DNA from: an uncultured Eubacteriales bacterium
GTDB taxonomy: Bacteria; Bacillota; Clostridia; Oscillospirales; Acutalibacteraceae
Assembly: GCA_934647945.1 (NCBI GenBank)
Contig: CAKUFK010000003.1
Coordinates: 124,001-188,000, forward strand
Reading direction: 5' to 3'
DNA length: 64,000 bases
Below, in pieces: positions 51,675 through 60,281 of this stretch (the stretch's first letter is position 1; every line of letters starts with the position of its first letter). The notes under the pieces are model-generated. The model was given only the letters and a program-made list of their open reading frames with translations, had not been told where the DNA came from and made no database searches. The translations under genes were made by a program, and so were the position numbers.

Positions 51675-52946
51675 ATGAACAAAAAGGTTTCTCTGGGCGT
51701 TACCCTGGCGCTGATCTTTCTCTCCATTGCCATGACGGTTTCCATCACCGTCGTGATCGCGATGCGGCATTTCGGCACGATGCAGATGGATCTGCAGCAG
51801 CGTGTGACCATGTTCGATTATGTCAACGATATCGACAAGACGGCACGGCAGCATTACACCATCGACGAGGAGAAGCTCCGCGCCGCACTGCTCAGGGGCT
51901 ATATAGAGGGTTTGGGGGATCCTCACGCCGCCTATCTGACAGCCTCAGAATATCAGACGGCCAAAAACAGGGCCGCCGGGAAACAGACCGGTTTCGGCAT
52001 GGAACTCGTGCTGAATGAAGATGGCGCGGTTGTTGTGGCGCTCTGTGACAGCGGATCGCCGGCCGCGTTGTCAGGGGTACAGAAGGGCGATGTGGTGACG
52101 GCAGCGGACGGTGAACCGGTGTCGGCCGAGACATTCGATGCTCTCCAGAGCAAGCTGAGGGTGAACGGTAAAATCATGCTTTCTCTCACCCGGGGCGATA
52201 CCAACTACGCGGTCGAGCTCTCCTCCAACACCTATACGGCTGTAAGCGTCGAGGGCCGGATGGCCGGGACGGTCGGCATCCTCCGGATCCGGAATTTTGA
52301 CAGTGAAACGCCGGCACAGTTCAAAACCGCTTACCGGTCCCTGCTCGACCAGGGAGCCGCATCCCTTCTGTTCGACCTGCGGGACAATGAAGGCGGATCC
52401 TTGGAAGCGGCCAAGGAGGTCGTTGCGTTTCTCATGCCGCGGGGTCCTTATGCGAAATATACGACCAAGACGGGAGTCGAGACCTTTACTGCGGAGGACG
52501 CGGACGAGATCCAGGTGCCTTCCGCGACCCTCGTCAACAGCCGGACTGCCGGTGAGGCGGAGCTTTTTGCCGGGGTTCTGCAGGACTTCGGCAAGACCGT
52601 GGTCGTCGGCACCGTTACGGCGGGAAAAAACACGGTTCAGGAGCTGGTCCCGATCGAATCCGATAAATCGGCCATCCGGATCACGGTGGGCACCCTTTCC
52701 CTCGTCCAGAGCGGTTCCTCCTGGCAGGATACCGGCATACAGCCGGGCAGAACTGTGGAAATGCCGGAGGAGCTCGCTCCCTACGCGGCGCTGCTGACCG
52801 ATGACGAGGACCCGCAGATCCTGGCGGGCCGGGCGGTATTGGAGGGCAGTGCACATACCTCGACTACAGCGCCTGCCGACCCGACCGATCCGGCCACCGG
52901 GCCTTCCGGTACCGATGTGACCGAGCCGCCCGCATCGGAGGAATGA
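51675..52946 (+). CDS. S41-family C-terminal processing peptidase-like protein, catalytic Ser absent
   Basis: 423 residues from ATG 51675. N-terminal membrane anchor (about 7-30), a helical segment, a PDZ domain (about 100-185, with SGSPAALSGVQKGDVVTAAD) and an S41 domain. The usual SASASE/TASAAE nucleophile block reads NSRTAGEAELFAG, with Gly where the catalytic Ser belongs. The Lys/Gln partner motif VTAGKNTVQEL is intact. The C-terminus is a Thr/Pro/Asp tail. It may be a non-proteolytic scaffold or use an unusual mechanism. It follows the FtsEX-PcsB-like set. Confidence 0.85.
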   Translation: MNKKVSLGVTLALIFLSIAMTVSITVVIAMRHFGTMQMDLQQRVTMFDYVNDIDKTARQHYTIDEEKLRAALLRGYIEGLGDPHAAYLTASEYQTAKNRAAGKQTGFGMELVLNEDGAVVVALCDSGSPAALSGVQKGDVVTAADGEPVSAETFDALQSKLRVNGKIMLSLTRGDTNYAVELSSNTYTAVSVEGRMAGTVGILRIRNFDSETPAQFKTAYRSLLDQGAASLLFDLRDNEGGSLEAAKEVVAFLMPRGPYAKYTTKTGVETFTAEDADEIQVPSATLVNSRTAGEAELFAGVLQDFGKTVVVGTVTAGKNTVQELVPIESDKSAIRITVGTLSLVQSGSSWQDTGIQPGRTVEMPEELAPYAALLTDDEDPQILAGRAVLEGSAHTSTTAPADPTDPATGPSGTDVTEPPASEE

Positions 52947-52959
52947 ATTCTGTTAGAGG

Positions 52960-52994
52960 CGCCCCTGTTCCGTGCTGACGGACAGGGGCGTTTT
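52960..52994 (+). terminator. Intrinsic terminator after the S41 gene
   Basis: CGCCCCTGT(T)CCGT pairs with ACGGACAGGGGCG (52960-52973 with 52978-52990), one bulged T, followed by T4. From 52995 to 53248 I see no gene or recognisable RNA. Confidence 0.82.
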
Positions 52995-53248
52995 ACTGTT
53001 TTCCTCTTGCCGGGGACGCACAGGCCGATAAGGGATCATCCTTTTTCGTCCTTGCATACAGTGGAGATATCGCGGAAGACGCGCAAATGGGGAATCGTCG
53101 ATAGAGACGACGGCGAGGGGCAAGCATCCTTCCAGCCGGGACACTTCCCCCTCGAATCCAACCGTTCAGATGGATGGATAGCTTCCCCTATTTCGGGCGA
53201 AAAAGCGGGAGACTGTTGTCGAGCCTGGGCTGGTTTTGAACTTTCTCT

Positions 53249-53276
53249 TTGCTTTTGGGCGGAAAAATGGTATAAT
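53249..53276 (+). promoter_or_regulatory. Promoter of the cardiolipin synthase gene
   Basis: TTGCTT (53249-53254), 16-bp spacer, extended -10 TGGTATAAT (53268-53276). Confidence 0.75.
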
Positions 53277-53362
53277 ACAGATATTGTGTATTTTTTATCA
53301 AGAAGGTGTGCATATTCTTCAGTGCCGGCCATATGGCAAGCGCGGACGGCAGGAGGGCTCCG

Positions 53363-54898
53363 ATGAAAAAAATTCTCAAATTTCTGTTTCACCGGGTGGT
53401 GCTTGTGGCTCTGGCACTCGCTTTGCAGGCGGGCCTGCTGGTGCTGATGCTCGTGAAATTCAACGAATACTTTGTTTATTTTTACGCTATCTGCATCGCT
53501 CTTAGCCTGGCCGCGGTGCTCAAAATCGTCAATGGGGACAGCAACCCGGGATACAAAATCGCCTGGATCATCCCGATTCTCCTCGTGCCGGTTTTCGGTG
53601 TGCTGTTTTATATCATCCTCGGCGGCAAAAGGCTGAGCCGCCAGACCAAGGCGAAAATGCGCCATGTGGAGGTCAAAATGCGGCAGGAGCTGCCGCCGCA
53701 GGAGGGGCTGCTCGATGAAATCCGCTTGCAGAATGAGGATGCGGCGGTACAGGTACAGTATATTCAAAAATATGCCTATTCTCCGGTATATAAAAATACC
53801 TATACGGAATATCTTCCTATAGGGGAGGTAAAGTTTGAGCGTCTCAAAGAGGAGCTCGCCAAGGCACGGCACTACATCTTCCTGGAGTATTTCATCGTCC
53901 AGGAGGGGGTGATGTGGGACGCGATCCTGGAAATCCTGAAAGAAAAGGTGAAACAGGGCGTGGAAGTGCGGATGATTTACGACGATATGGGCTGTATCAT
54001 GACTCTGCCCTATCGCTATGACCGCCGGCTGGAGGCCCTCGGGATCCAGTGCTGCGTATTCAACCCATTTGTCCCTGTCCTGACCTCCCGGCTCAACAAC
54101 CGGGATCACCGCAAGATCTGCGTCATCGACGGCCACACCGGCTTCACCGGCGGCATCAACCTGGCGGACGAATATATCAATGCCTATGAGAAGCACGGGC
54201 ACTGGAAGGATACGGCTGTCCTGCTTCGGGGAGATGCCGTCTGGAACCTTACGGTCATGTTTTTGTCGATGTGGGATTACATCCACGGCATCGATGAGGA
54301 TTTCACCCCGTATAAGCCGTCGGTCCATATGACCGGGCAGGTGGAAAGCGACGGATATGTACAGCCCTACTCGGACAACCCGCTCGATGGCGAACCGGTT
54401 GGTGAAACGGTGTACCTGAACCTCATTAACCGGGCCAAACGGTATGTATATATCAATACCCCTTATCTGATCCTGGACAACGAGATGGCTACGGCGCTGC
54501 GCATGGCGGCAAAATCGGGGGTGGACGTCCGGATCGTCACCCCCCATATCCCGGACAAATGGTATGTCCATGCCGTTACCCGCGCGTATTATGAGATGCT
54601 GCTCGAGAGCGGCGTACGCATCTACGAATACACCCCCGGCTTCGTCCATGCCAAGACCTTTGTGGTGGACGACGAGTACGCCACGGTGGGGACCGTGAAC
54701 CTCGACTACCGCAGCTTGTACCTGCATTTCGAATGCGGTGTCCTGCTGTACCGGACGTCCAGCGTGGCCGCGGTAAAGGCCGACTATCTCAAGACACTGG
54801 AGGTCTGCCAGGAAGTGTCACTCGAGGAATGCCGCCGGGTGCCTCTGTTCCGCCGGCTCGGAAGGGCCGTTCTGCGTGTGTTCGCCCCTTTGATGTGA
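53363..54898 (+). CDS. cls: Cardiolipin synthase (phospholipase D family)
   Basis: 511 residues from ATG 53363 (AGGAGGG upstream). Two N-terminal transmembrane helices (about 11-29 and 33-51) and a third near 65-85 anchor it. The two HKD motifs are present: NRDHRKICVIDGHTGFTGG and GFVHAKTFVVDDEYATVGT. It condenses two phosphatidylglycerol molecules into cardiolipin and glycerol at the membrane. Length and layout are typical of Bacillota ClsA. In-frame residues upstream overlap the promoter and are excluded. Confidence 0.95.
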   Translation: MKKILKFLFHRVVLVALALALQAGLLVLMLVKFNEYFVYFYAICIALSLAAVLKIVNGDSNPGYKIAWIIPILLVPVFGVLFYIILGGKRLSRQTKAKMRHVEVKMRQELPPQEGLLDEIRLQNEDAAVQVQYIQKYAYSPVYKNTYTEYLPIGEVKFERLKEELAKARHYIFLEYFIVQEGVMWDAILEILKEKVKQGVEVRMIYDDMGCIMTLPYRYDRRLEALGIQCCVFNPFVPVLTSRLNNRDHRKICVIDGHTGFTGGINLADEYINAYEKHGHWKDTAVLLRGDAVWNLTVMFLSMWDYIHGIDEDFTPYKPSVHMTGQVESDGYVQPYSDNPLDGEPVGETVYLNLINRAKRYVYINTPYLILDNEMATALRMAAKSGVDVRIVTPHIPDKWYVHAVTRAYYEMLLESGVRIYEYTPGFVHAKTFVVDDEYATVGTVNLDYRSLYLHFECGVLLYRTSSVAAVKADYLKTLEVCQEVSLEECRRVPLFRRLGRAVLRVFAPLM

Positions 54899-54958
54899 AG
54901 GTTTTTTCGCAGCCCGATCGTTTTAGTGAGAGAAACACATATGAAGGCGGGATGATTT

Positions 54959-55132
54959 ATGAAAAAAGTATTGACGGTTTTGTGCACGGTGGCATCAATC
55001 GGCGGCGCGGCACTCTTTTGCGTCTGCTTCGTCGCCAGACGGCTGAAGCCGAAGAAAGGGACGGGTTCCCATGCCGGTAGGATTGCCCGGTCCACAACCG
55101 AATCTGAAGAAAACCGGGGCGACCGGCCCTGA
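54959..55132 (+). CDS. Small single-pass membrane protein
   Basis: 57 residues, MKKVLTVLCTVASIGGAALF then CVCFVARRLKPKKG, with one hydrophobic segment (about 4-26) containing three Cys and a charged tail ending ENRGDRP. AAGGCGGGA lies 7 nt before the ATG. It sits between cls and the CmpB-family gene and is probably co-transcribed with both. No family recognised; support comes from the ribosome site, operon spacing and membrane-protein pattern. Confidence 0.55.
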   Translation: MKKVLTVLCTVASIGGAALFCVCFVARRLKPKKGTGSHAGRIARSTTESEENRGDRP

Positions 55133-55166
55133 TCCGGCTTAGGGCCGGGGAGAAGGAGGCCAATCC

Positions 55167-55883
55167 ATGACCGTCAATTCAACCAAGCGTAAGGCCCAAG
55201 TGGTGGTGAACCCTCATCCGATCCAGTCCAGAACCGTAAAGTCTTTCGCACACGGTCTGAATTTTTATAAGCTGTTCTGGATCTTTTTTGTCGGCTGTTT
55301 TTTGGGTGTGGTGATCGAAACCCTATACTGTCTCGTCACCCGTCACCATTTCGAAAGCCGGCAGGGTCTGATTTATGGTCCGTTCAACCTGGTATACGGC
55401 GTCGGCGCCCTGGCGATGACGCTGGGCTTGTACTGGCTCCGGGGCAAACGGGATCTATGGGTGTTTCTGGGCGGATTCGTCATCGGCAGCGCCTTCGAGT
55501 ACATATGCAGCCTCGTTCAGGAGCTCTTGTTCGGCACGGTTTCATGGAAATATGACCATATGCCTCTCAACCTCAACGGCCGGATTAACGTGATGTATTC
55601 CATGTTTTGGGGGATCCTTGCTCTTCTTTGGGTGAAAAATTTGTTTCCCCTGATGACGCGGCTTATTGAGAAGATCCCGAATTCCGTCGGCAAGGTCCTG
55701 ACGTGGGTTTTGCTGGTGTTCATGATCCTGAACACTGTGATATCGGCTGTGGCCGTCGCCCGCTGGACCGCAAGGGACAGCGGCGTCCCGCCCGCCAATG
55801 CGGTCGAGGAATTTCTTGACCGGCACTACACCGATGAAAAAATGACCTGGGTATACCCGAATATGATGCCAGCCAAGGTCTGA
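55167..55883 (+). CDS. Putative ABC-transporter type IV (CmpB, PF06541) membrane protein
   Basis: 238 residues. After a hydrophilic N-terminus the segment LFWIFFVGCFLGVVIETLYC starts the characteristic fold, followed by GLIYGPFNLVYGVGALAM, FEYICSLVQELLFGTVSWKY and NLNGRINVMYSMFWGILAL. Five to six transmembrane helices in all. This family is labelled putative ABC permease, but no ATPase partner is adjacent and the real role is unknown. GGAGAAGGAGG precedes the ATG. Ends at a terminator. Confidence 0.86.
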   Translation: MTVNSTKRKAQVVVNPHPIQSRTVKSFAHGLNFYKLFWIFFVGCFLGVVIETLYCLVTRHHFESRQGLIYGPFNLVYGVGALAMTLGLYWLRGKRDLWVFLGGFVIGSAFEYICSLVQELLFGTVSWKYDHMPLNLNGRINVMYSMFWGILALLWVKNLFPLMTRLIEKIPNSVGKVLTWVLLVFMILNTVISAVAVARWTARDSGVPPANAVEEFLDRHYTDEKMTWVYPNMMPAKV

Positions 55884-55892
55884 AAAATTCTG

Positions 55893-55924
55893 GGAACATC
55901 CGCCGGCGCGGGTGTTCCTTTTTT
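55893..55924 (+). terminator. Intrinsic terminator after the CmpB-family gene
   Basis: GGAACA/TGTTCC stem with inner GC pairs, followed by T6-7. The stretch 55925-56150 has no gene that I can support. Confidence 0.85.
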
Positions 55925-56150
55925 CTCGGAAGCTGCGGCAGTCGCATCCGATTGTGACCAACCGAAAATCCAGGACTCGCGGCGTTTCATCGAGTATTGC
56001 TGGCTTGGGTGATATGCCGAGGGGCCTAAAAAACAGGACCGGTTCATGATGGGAGTGAGTACAGGCGACCTCTAGGCGGAGCGGGATGGGTATTGGATAG
56101 AAAGCGCGATGCAGATATGCGGCGCTCTAGGGAAAGTGGCCGGCAGGCTA

Positions 56151-56179
56151 TTGACAAATTTATATTAATATGATATTAT
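56151..56179 (+). promoter_or_regulatory. Strong promoter of the SPFH-RHH operon
   Basis: Perfect TTGACA (56151-56156), 17-bp spacer, extended -10 TGATATTAT (56171-56179). The -10 lies within the dyad listed next. Confidence 0.88.
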
Positions 56180-56195
56180 TTTAATATCATATTAA
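56165..56195 (+). promoter_or_regulatory. Perfect 31-bp dyad, probable operator overlapping the -10 and ribosome site
   Basis: TTAATATGATATTA, TTT, TAATATCATATTAA: 14-bp arms with a 3-bp centre. It spans the -10, the likely transcription start and abuts AGGAGG. A bound repressor would block RNA polymerase; the RNA hairpin could also hide the ribosome site. The ribbon-helix-helix protein encoded in the same operon is one candidate regulator. Confidence 0.75.
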
Positions 56196-56208
56196 GGAGG
56201 CGTCCTGT

Positions 56209-57234
56209 ATGCACGAGAAAGTACTGCTCAACAAGAAAAACGGCATGGCGGTCATGCTGCTGTCTGTCCTGTTTTACGCTGCCGCGATTGTAGGCTTTGT
56301 GTTCGGCTGTATCCTGGTGGAAAGCGGACCGTCGGCGCTTTCCCTCGTGCTGCTGATCGTCTGCGCCATCTGGCTGTTGATCGGTTGGATTCCCTTCCTG
56401 GGCCTCAAGGTGCTGAAGCCCCAGGAAGCGCTGGTCTTGACCCTGTTCGGCAAATATGTGGGAACGCTTAAAAACGATGGGTTCTATTATGTGAACCCCT
56501 TCTGCACCGGCGTCAATCCCGCGGCCAAAACCAAGCTCAACCAAAGCGGCGATGTCGATGGCGGCACCGGAAAATCCATCCTGCTCGCCGCCCAGGCCGG
56601 TGCGAATGTGGAGTTGGTCAATAAGAAGATTTCCCTGAAAATCATGACGCTCAACAACAACCGGCAGAAGATCAACGATTGTCTCGGCAATCCGGTGGAG
56701 ATCGGCATTGCGGTCATGTGGCGGGTTGTCGATACGGCCAAAGCGGTCTTCAATGTCGACAACTATAAAGAATACCTCTCCCTGCAGTGTGACAGTGCCC
56801 TGCGGAACATCGTGCGGAACTATCCCTATGACGTGGCGCCGGGGGTGGATACCACCGGCGACGGTGTTGCGGATGAAGGCAGCCTCCGGGGATCGAGCGA
56901 AATTGTCGCTGCCCGCATCCGGGATGAAATTCAGCAGAAAGTGGGGGAGGCCGGCCTTGAAATTCTTGAGGCGCGGATCACCTATCTGGCCTACGCCCCT
57001 GAAATTGCCGCTGTTATGCTGCAGAGGCAGCAGGCCTCGGCCATTATCGACGCGCGCAAAATGATCGTCGACGGTGCGGTGGGAATGGTGGAAATGGCGC
57101 TCGATCGTCTGAGCGAAAACCAGACCATCACGTTGGACGAGGAACGGAAGGCGGCCATGGTGTCGAATTTGCTGGTGGTGCTCTGCGGCAACCATGACGC
57201 GCAGCCCGTCGTCAATTCCGGGAGTTTGTATTGA
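56209..57234 (+). CDS. SPFH/band 7 domain membrane protein
   Basis: 341 residues. Two transmembrane segments at about 12-36 and 42-65, then an SPFH domain starting at KVLKPQEALVLTLFGKYVGT. The segment VEIGIAVMWRVVDTAKAVFN, the coiled-coil region around EIAAVMLQRQQASAIIDARK and the tail are typical of stomatin/flotillin relatives. Such proteins organise membrane microdomains or guard proteases. TAAGGAGG lies before the ATG, directly after the dyad. The RHH gene starts 1 nt after its stop. Confidence 0.92.
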   Translation: MHEKVLLNKKNGMAVMLLSVLFYAAAIVGFVFGCILVESGPSALSLVLLIVCAIWLLIGWIPFLGLKVLKPQEALVLTLFGKYVGTLKNDGFYYVNPFCTGVNPAAKTKLNQSGDVDGGTGKSILLAAQAGANVELVNKKISLKIMTLNNNRQKINDCLGNPVEIGIAVMWRVVDTAKAVFNVDNYKEYLSLQCDSALRNIVRNYPYDVAPGVDTTGDGVADEGSLRGSSEIVAARIRDEIQQKVGEAGLEILEARITYLAYAPEIAAVMLQRQQASAIIDARKMIVDGAVGMVEMALDRLSENQTITLDEERKAAMVSNLLVVLCGNHDAQPVVNSGSLY

Positions 57235-57235
57235 C

Positions 57236-57439
57236 ATGGCCGGCGAGCAGAAAAAGCAGGTACCGCTCCGCCTATCTGCGAAATTGTACGACGCGATTGC
57301 CGCGTGGGCCGAGGATGATTTCCGGTCGGTGAACGGGCAGATCGAGTACCTCCTGTCCGAATGTGTCCGTCAGCGAAAGAAAAACGGCCGTTATGTCTCG
57401 GATGAACTGGACCGCCCGCTGGATATCGATATCAAATAG
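57236..57439 (+). CDS. Arc-like ribbon-helix-helix protein
   Basis: 67 residues from ATG 57236. QKKQVPLRLSAKLYDAIAAW forms the expected beta strand and first helix, and DFRSVNGQIEYLLSECVRQR the second helix, as in Arc/MetJ DNA-binding proteins. It lies 1 nt after the SPFH stop, so expression is coupled. Similar small Arc-type genes next to SPFH genes are a recurring arrangement as I recall it. It may autoregulate through the upstream dyad, or act as a partner of the SPFH protein rather than a DNA binder. Confidence 0.82.
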   Translation: MAGEQKKQVPLRLSAKLYDAIAAWAEDDFRSVNGQIEYLLSECVRQRKKNGRYVSDELDRPLDIDIK

Positions 57440-57447
57440 ACTGACAG

Positions 57448-57487
57448 CGCCGCGTCACGGGTTTTATGCCCATGACGCGGCGTTTTT
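57448..57487 (+). terminator. Intrinsic terminator after the SPFH-RHH operon
   Basis: CGCCGCGTCA.GGG pairs with CCC.TGACGCGGCG (57448-57461 with 57468-57482), followed by T5. Confidence 0.85.
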
Positions 57488-57535
57488 GCTGAGAGCAGCG
57501 GGAGGCACCGGCCGATACCGATGTCTCCCGCTGTG

Positions 57536-57709
57536 TCATGTCTTCGGATGGCAGCTGTCGCTCATGGGGCAATGGGAACAGCCACATCCGCAGGAAGTTT
57601 CCCCTTTTTTCCGGTTCCGGATCATGTGAACGAGTATCGCCGCGATGGCGGCCATTAAAAGTACGCTGATGATGATTGTGGCGATGTTTTCCGTGAGCCA
57701 GGTTCCCAT
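57536..57709 (-). CDS. FeoB-associated Cys-rich membrane protein
   Basis: 57 residues, MGTWLTENIATIIISVLLMA then AIAAILVHMIRNRKKG, with one transmembrane helix and a cytosolic tail rich in Cys (CGCGCSHCPMSDSC). This is the FeoB_associated family (PF12669), placed as usual directly after feoB, 30 bp downstream. AAGGAGG lies before the ATG. The tail may receive Fe(II) from FeoB. Confidence 0.88.
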   Translation of the reverse strand: MGTWLTENIATIIISVLLMAAIAAILVHMIRNRKKGETSCGCGCSHCPMSDSCHPKT

Positions 57710-57739
57710 ACGGATACCTCCTTCGGGGTTTCCCCGCGG

Positions 57740-60190
57740 TCAAATTTTCACGGGCTTGGACAGGGTTCTCGATTCCTTATATGGGCGGAACAGGAGATAC
57801 AAGATCAGGGCCGCGATGGCAAAGGCGAAAATAGAGCCGAGAAGGTTGCCGTGTCCCGTGAACAACATGCCGAGCTGATACAGGACCAGGGAGACCGCAT
57901 AGGCGAAAACACACTGATAGCCAATGGCGAAGAGGGTCCACTTTGCCGAGTTCATCTCCCGTTTGATAGCGCCCATGGCTGCAAAGCAGGGAGCACACAG
58001 CAGATTGAACACCAGGAAGGAATAGGCGGCGAGGGGAGTGAAAACCTCGCGCATGTTCGCCCAAATCTGCCAGCCATTTTCTGCCACCTCATCGAAACCG
58101 CCGAAGAGTACGCCGAACGTTCCGACGACATTCTCCTTGGCGATGAGGCCGGTAATGGTGGCCACGGCGCTCTGCCAGTTGCCCCAGCCCAGCGGAATGA
58201 AGATCCAGGCGATGGCATTCCCGATCACGGCCAGAATGGAGTGGTTGAGATCCTCCACCATGCCGAAGCTGCCGTTCTCCACACCGAAAGCCTGGAGGAA
58301 CCAGAGCAAGATCGCGGACAGCAGGATGACCGTCCCTGCCTTTTTGATAAAGGACCAGGCCCGTTCCCACATCGAGCGCAGCACATTGCCCACCGTGGGG
58401 AGATGATAAGCCGGCAGCTCCATGACGAAGGGCGCGGGATCCCCTGCGAACATCCGGGTTTTTTTGAGCATGATGCCGGATATGACAATGGCCGCTATCC
58501 CGACGAAATAGGCGCTGGGCGCTACCCACCAGGCCCCGCCGAACAGAGCGCCGGCGATCAGGGCAATGATCGGCAGCTTGGCTCCGCAGGGGATGAATGT
58601 GGTGGTCATGACGGTCATGCGGCGGTCCCGCTCGTTTTCAATGGTGCGGGACGCCATGATCCCGGGAATACCGCAGCCCGTGCCGATGAGCATGGGGATG
58701 AAAGACTTGCCGGACAGCCCGAATTTGCGGAAAACGCGGTCCATGACGAAGGCGATACGCGCCATGTAGCCACAGCTCTCCAGAAAAGCGAGGAACAGGA
58801 AGAGCACCAGCATCTGGGGCACGAAGCCCAATACGGCGCCGACGCCCCCGACGATACCGTCTAAAATCAGGCCCTGCAGCCAATCTGCGCAGTGGACGGC
58901 AGTCAGTCCGGACGAGATCAGGACCGGGATGCCCGGCACCCATACGCCATATGCCGCCGGATCCGGCTCTTCGACGGCAGCCGCCTCGAGATAGGAGGCG
59001 TAGGTGACGGGGATCTCTTCTTCCACGTTCCCTTCGTCGTCATACAAATAGGCTGTGGCACTCAAAGACGCCGCCAGTTCCGGAACCAGGACGGTTGCCT
59101 CTTCGGTGGACGCCGCCTCATCCACCGCGCCGGCGGCCGCCGCGGCTGCTTCAAACGCTTCCACGACGGCTCCCGGTTCCTCATAGTTTTCCGCCGCCGC
59201 TTCATAGGCAGAGGACCCGATGCCGAACAGGTGCCAGCCGTCGCCGAACACGCCGTCATTGGCCCAATCGGTCGCCCAAGTGCCCACTGTCGTGACCGAC
59301 ACAAAGTAGACGATGAACATGATGGCCGCAAAGATCGGCAGTGCCGCGAAGCGGTTGGTCACCACCTTGTCGATTTTATCCGAGACCGACAGCCGGCCGG
59401 CATTTCTTTTTTTGTAACAGCCTTTCAGGATGGACGCTATGTAAACATACCGTTCATTGGTGATGATACTCTCCGCGTCATCGTCGCATTCCTTTTCGGC
59501 CGCCTGGATATCCTGCTCAATATGCTCCAGGACATTCGGGTTCAGCTCGAGCTTTGCGAGAACCTTGTCGTCCCGCTCGAAAATCTTGATGGCATACCAG
59601 CGCTGCTGCTCGGCCGGCATGGAGTGGACCGCCGCCTCTTCGATATGGGCCAGGGCGTGTTCCACCGCCCCGGAGAAGGTGTGCATCGGCACCGTTTTGG
59701 CTGATTTCGCGGCCTCCACGGCCGCCTCGGCCGCCTCCATGACGCCGGTGCCTTTTAGGGCCGAGATCTGTACGATAGGGCAGCCCAGCTCCCGGGAAAG
59801 TTCTCCCACATCGATCCGATCCCCTGCCTTTTTCACCACATCCATCATGTTGATGGCGACGACGACCGGGATCCCCAGCTCGGTAAGCTGGGTGGTCAGA
59901 TAGAGGTTCCGCTCCAGGTTGGTGCCGTCGATGATATTGAGGATGGCGTCCGGCCGCTCCCCGATCAGGTAATTCCGGGCGACCACCTCCTCGAGTGTAT
60001 AGGGCGAAAGGGAATAGATGCCCGGCAGGTCGGTGATGGTGACGCCGTCGTGTTTGCGCAGTTTGCCCTCCTTTTTTTCCACCGTGACGCCCGGCCAGTT
60101 CCCTACAAATTGATTCGAACCAGTGAGCGCATTGAACAGGGTGGTCTTACCGCTGTTCGGGTTGCCCGCTAAGGCGATTCGCAATTCCAT
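57740..60190 (-). CDS. feoB: Ferrous iron transporter FeoB
   Basis: 816 residues from ATG 60190 (AGAGAGG upstream). The N-terminal G domain has GNPNSGKTTLFN, DLPGIYSLSPYTLEE and INMMDVV. After a helical spacer come Gate/core transmembrane motifs, LFLAFLESCGYMARIAFVMD, IGTGCGIPGIMASRTIEN and IPCGAKLPII. It imports Fe(II) under anoxic conditions. Unusual is an Ala/Glu-rich insert of about 90-100 residues after the first core helix (e.g. GAVVEAFEAAAAAAGAVDEA), predicted outside the membrane. In-frame sequence upstream of 60190 has no ribosome site. Confidence 0.96.
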   Translation of the reverse strand: MELRIALAGNPNSGKTTLFNALTGSNQFVGNWPGVTVEKKEGKLRKHDGVTITDLPGIYSLSPYTLEEVVARNYLIGERPDAILNIIDGTNLERNLYLTTQLTELGIPVVVAINMMDVVKKAGDRIDVGELSRELGCPIVQISALKGTGVMEAAEAAVEAAKSAKTVPMHTFSGAVEHALAHIEEAAVHSMPAEQQRWYAIKIFERDDKVLAKLELNPNVLEHIEQDIQAAEKECDDDAESIITNERYVYIASILKGCYKKRNAGRLSVSDKIDKVVTNRFAALPIFAAIMFIVYFVSVTTVGTWATDWANDGVFGDGWHLFGIGSSAYEAAAENYEEPGAVVEAFEAAAAAAGAVDEAASTEEATVLVPELAASLSATAYLYDDEGNVEEEIPVTYASYLEAAAVEEPDPAAYGVWVPGIPVLISSGLTAVHCADWLQGLILDGIVGGVGAVLGFVPQMLVLFLFLAFLESCGYMARIAFVMDRVFRKFGLSGKSFIPMLIGTGCGIPGIMASRTIENERDRRMTVMTTTFIPCGAKLPIIALIAGALFGGAWWVAPSAYFVGIAAIVISGIMLKKTRMFAGDPAPFVMELPAYHLPTVGNVLRSMWERAWSFIKKAGTVILLSAILLWFLQAFGVENGSFGMVEDLNHSILAVIGNAIAWIFIPLGWGNWQSAVATITGLIAKENVVGTFGVLFGGFDEVAENGWQIWANMREVFTPLAAYSFLVFNLLCAPCFAAMGAIKREMNSAKWTLFAIGYQCVFAYAVSLVLYQLGMLFTGHGNLLGSIFAFAIAALILYLLFRPYKESRTLSKPVKI

Positions 60191-60281
60191 ATGGCTGTTC
60201 CTCTCTTTCCTGTTCGAAAGCGCCGAGTAAGGCGCGACTAACTCTCCTCCAAAAAAAGAGGAGGGACCCTCCCGCGGATGG

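Noticed and set aside
53036..54727. 563-codon minus-strand frame opposite cls
   Set aside because: Shadow frame; cls has both HKD motifs, promoter and ribosome site on the plus strand.
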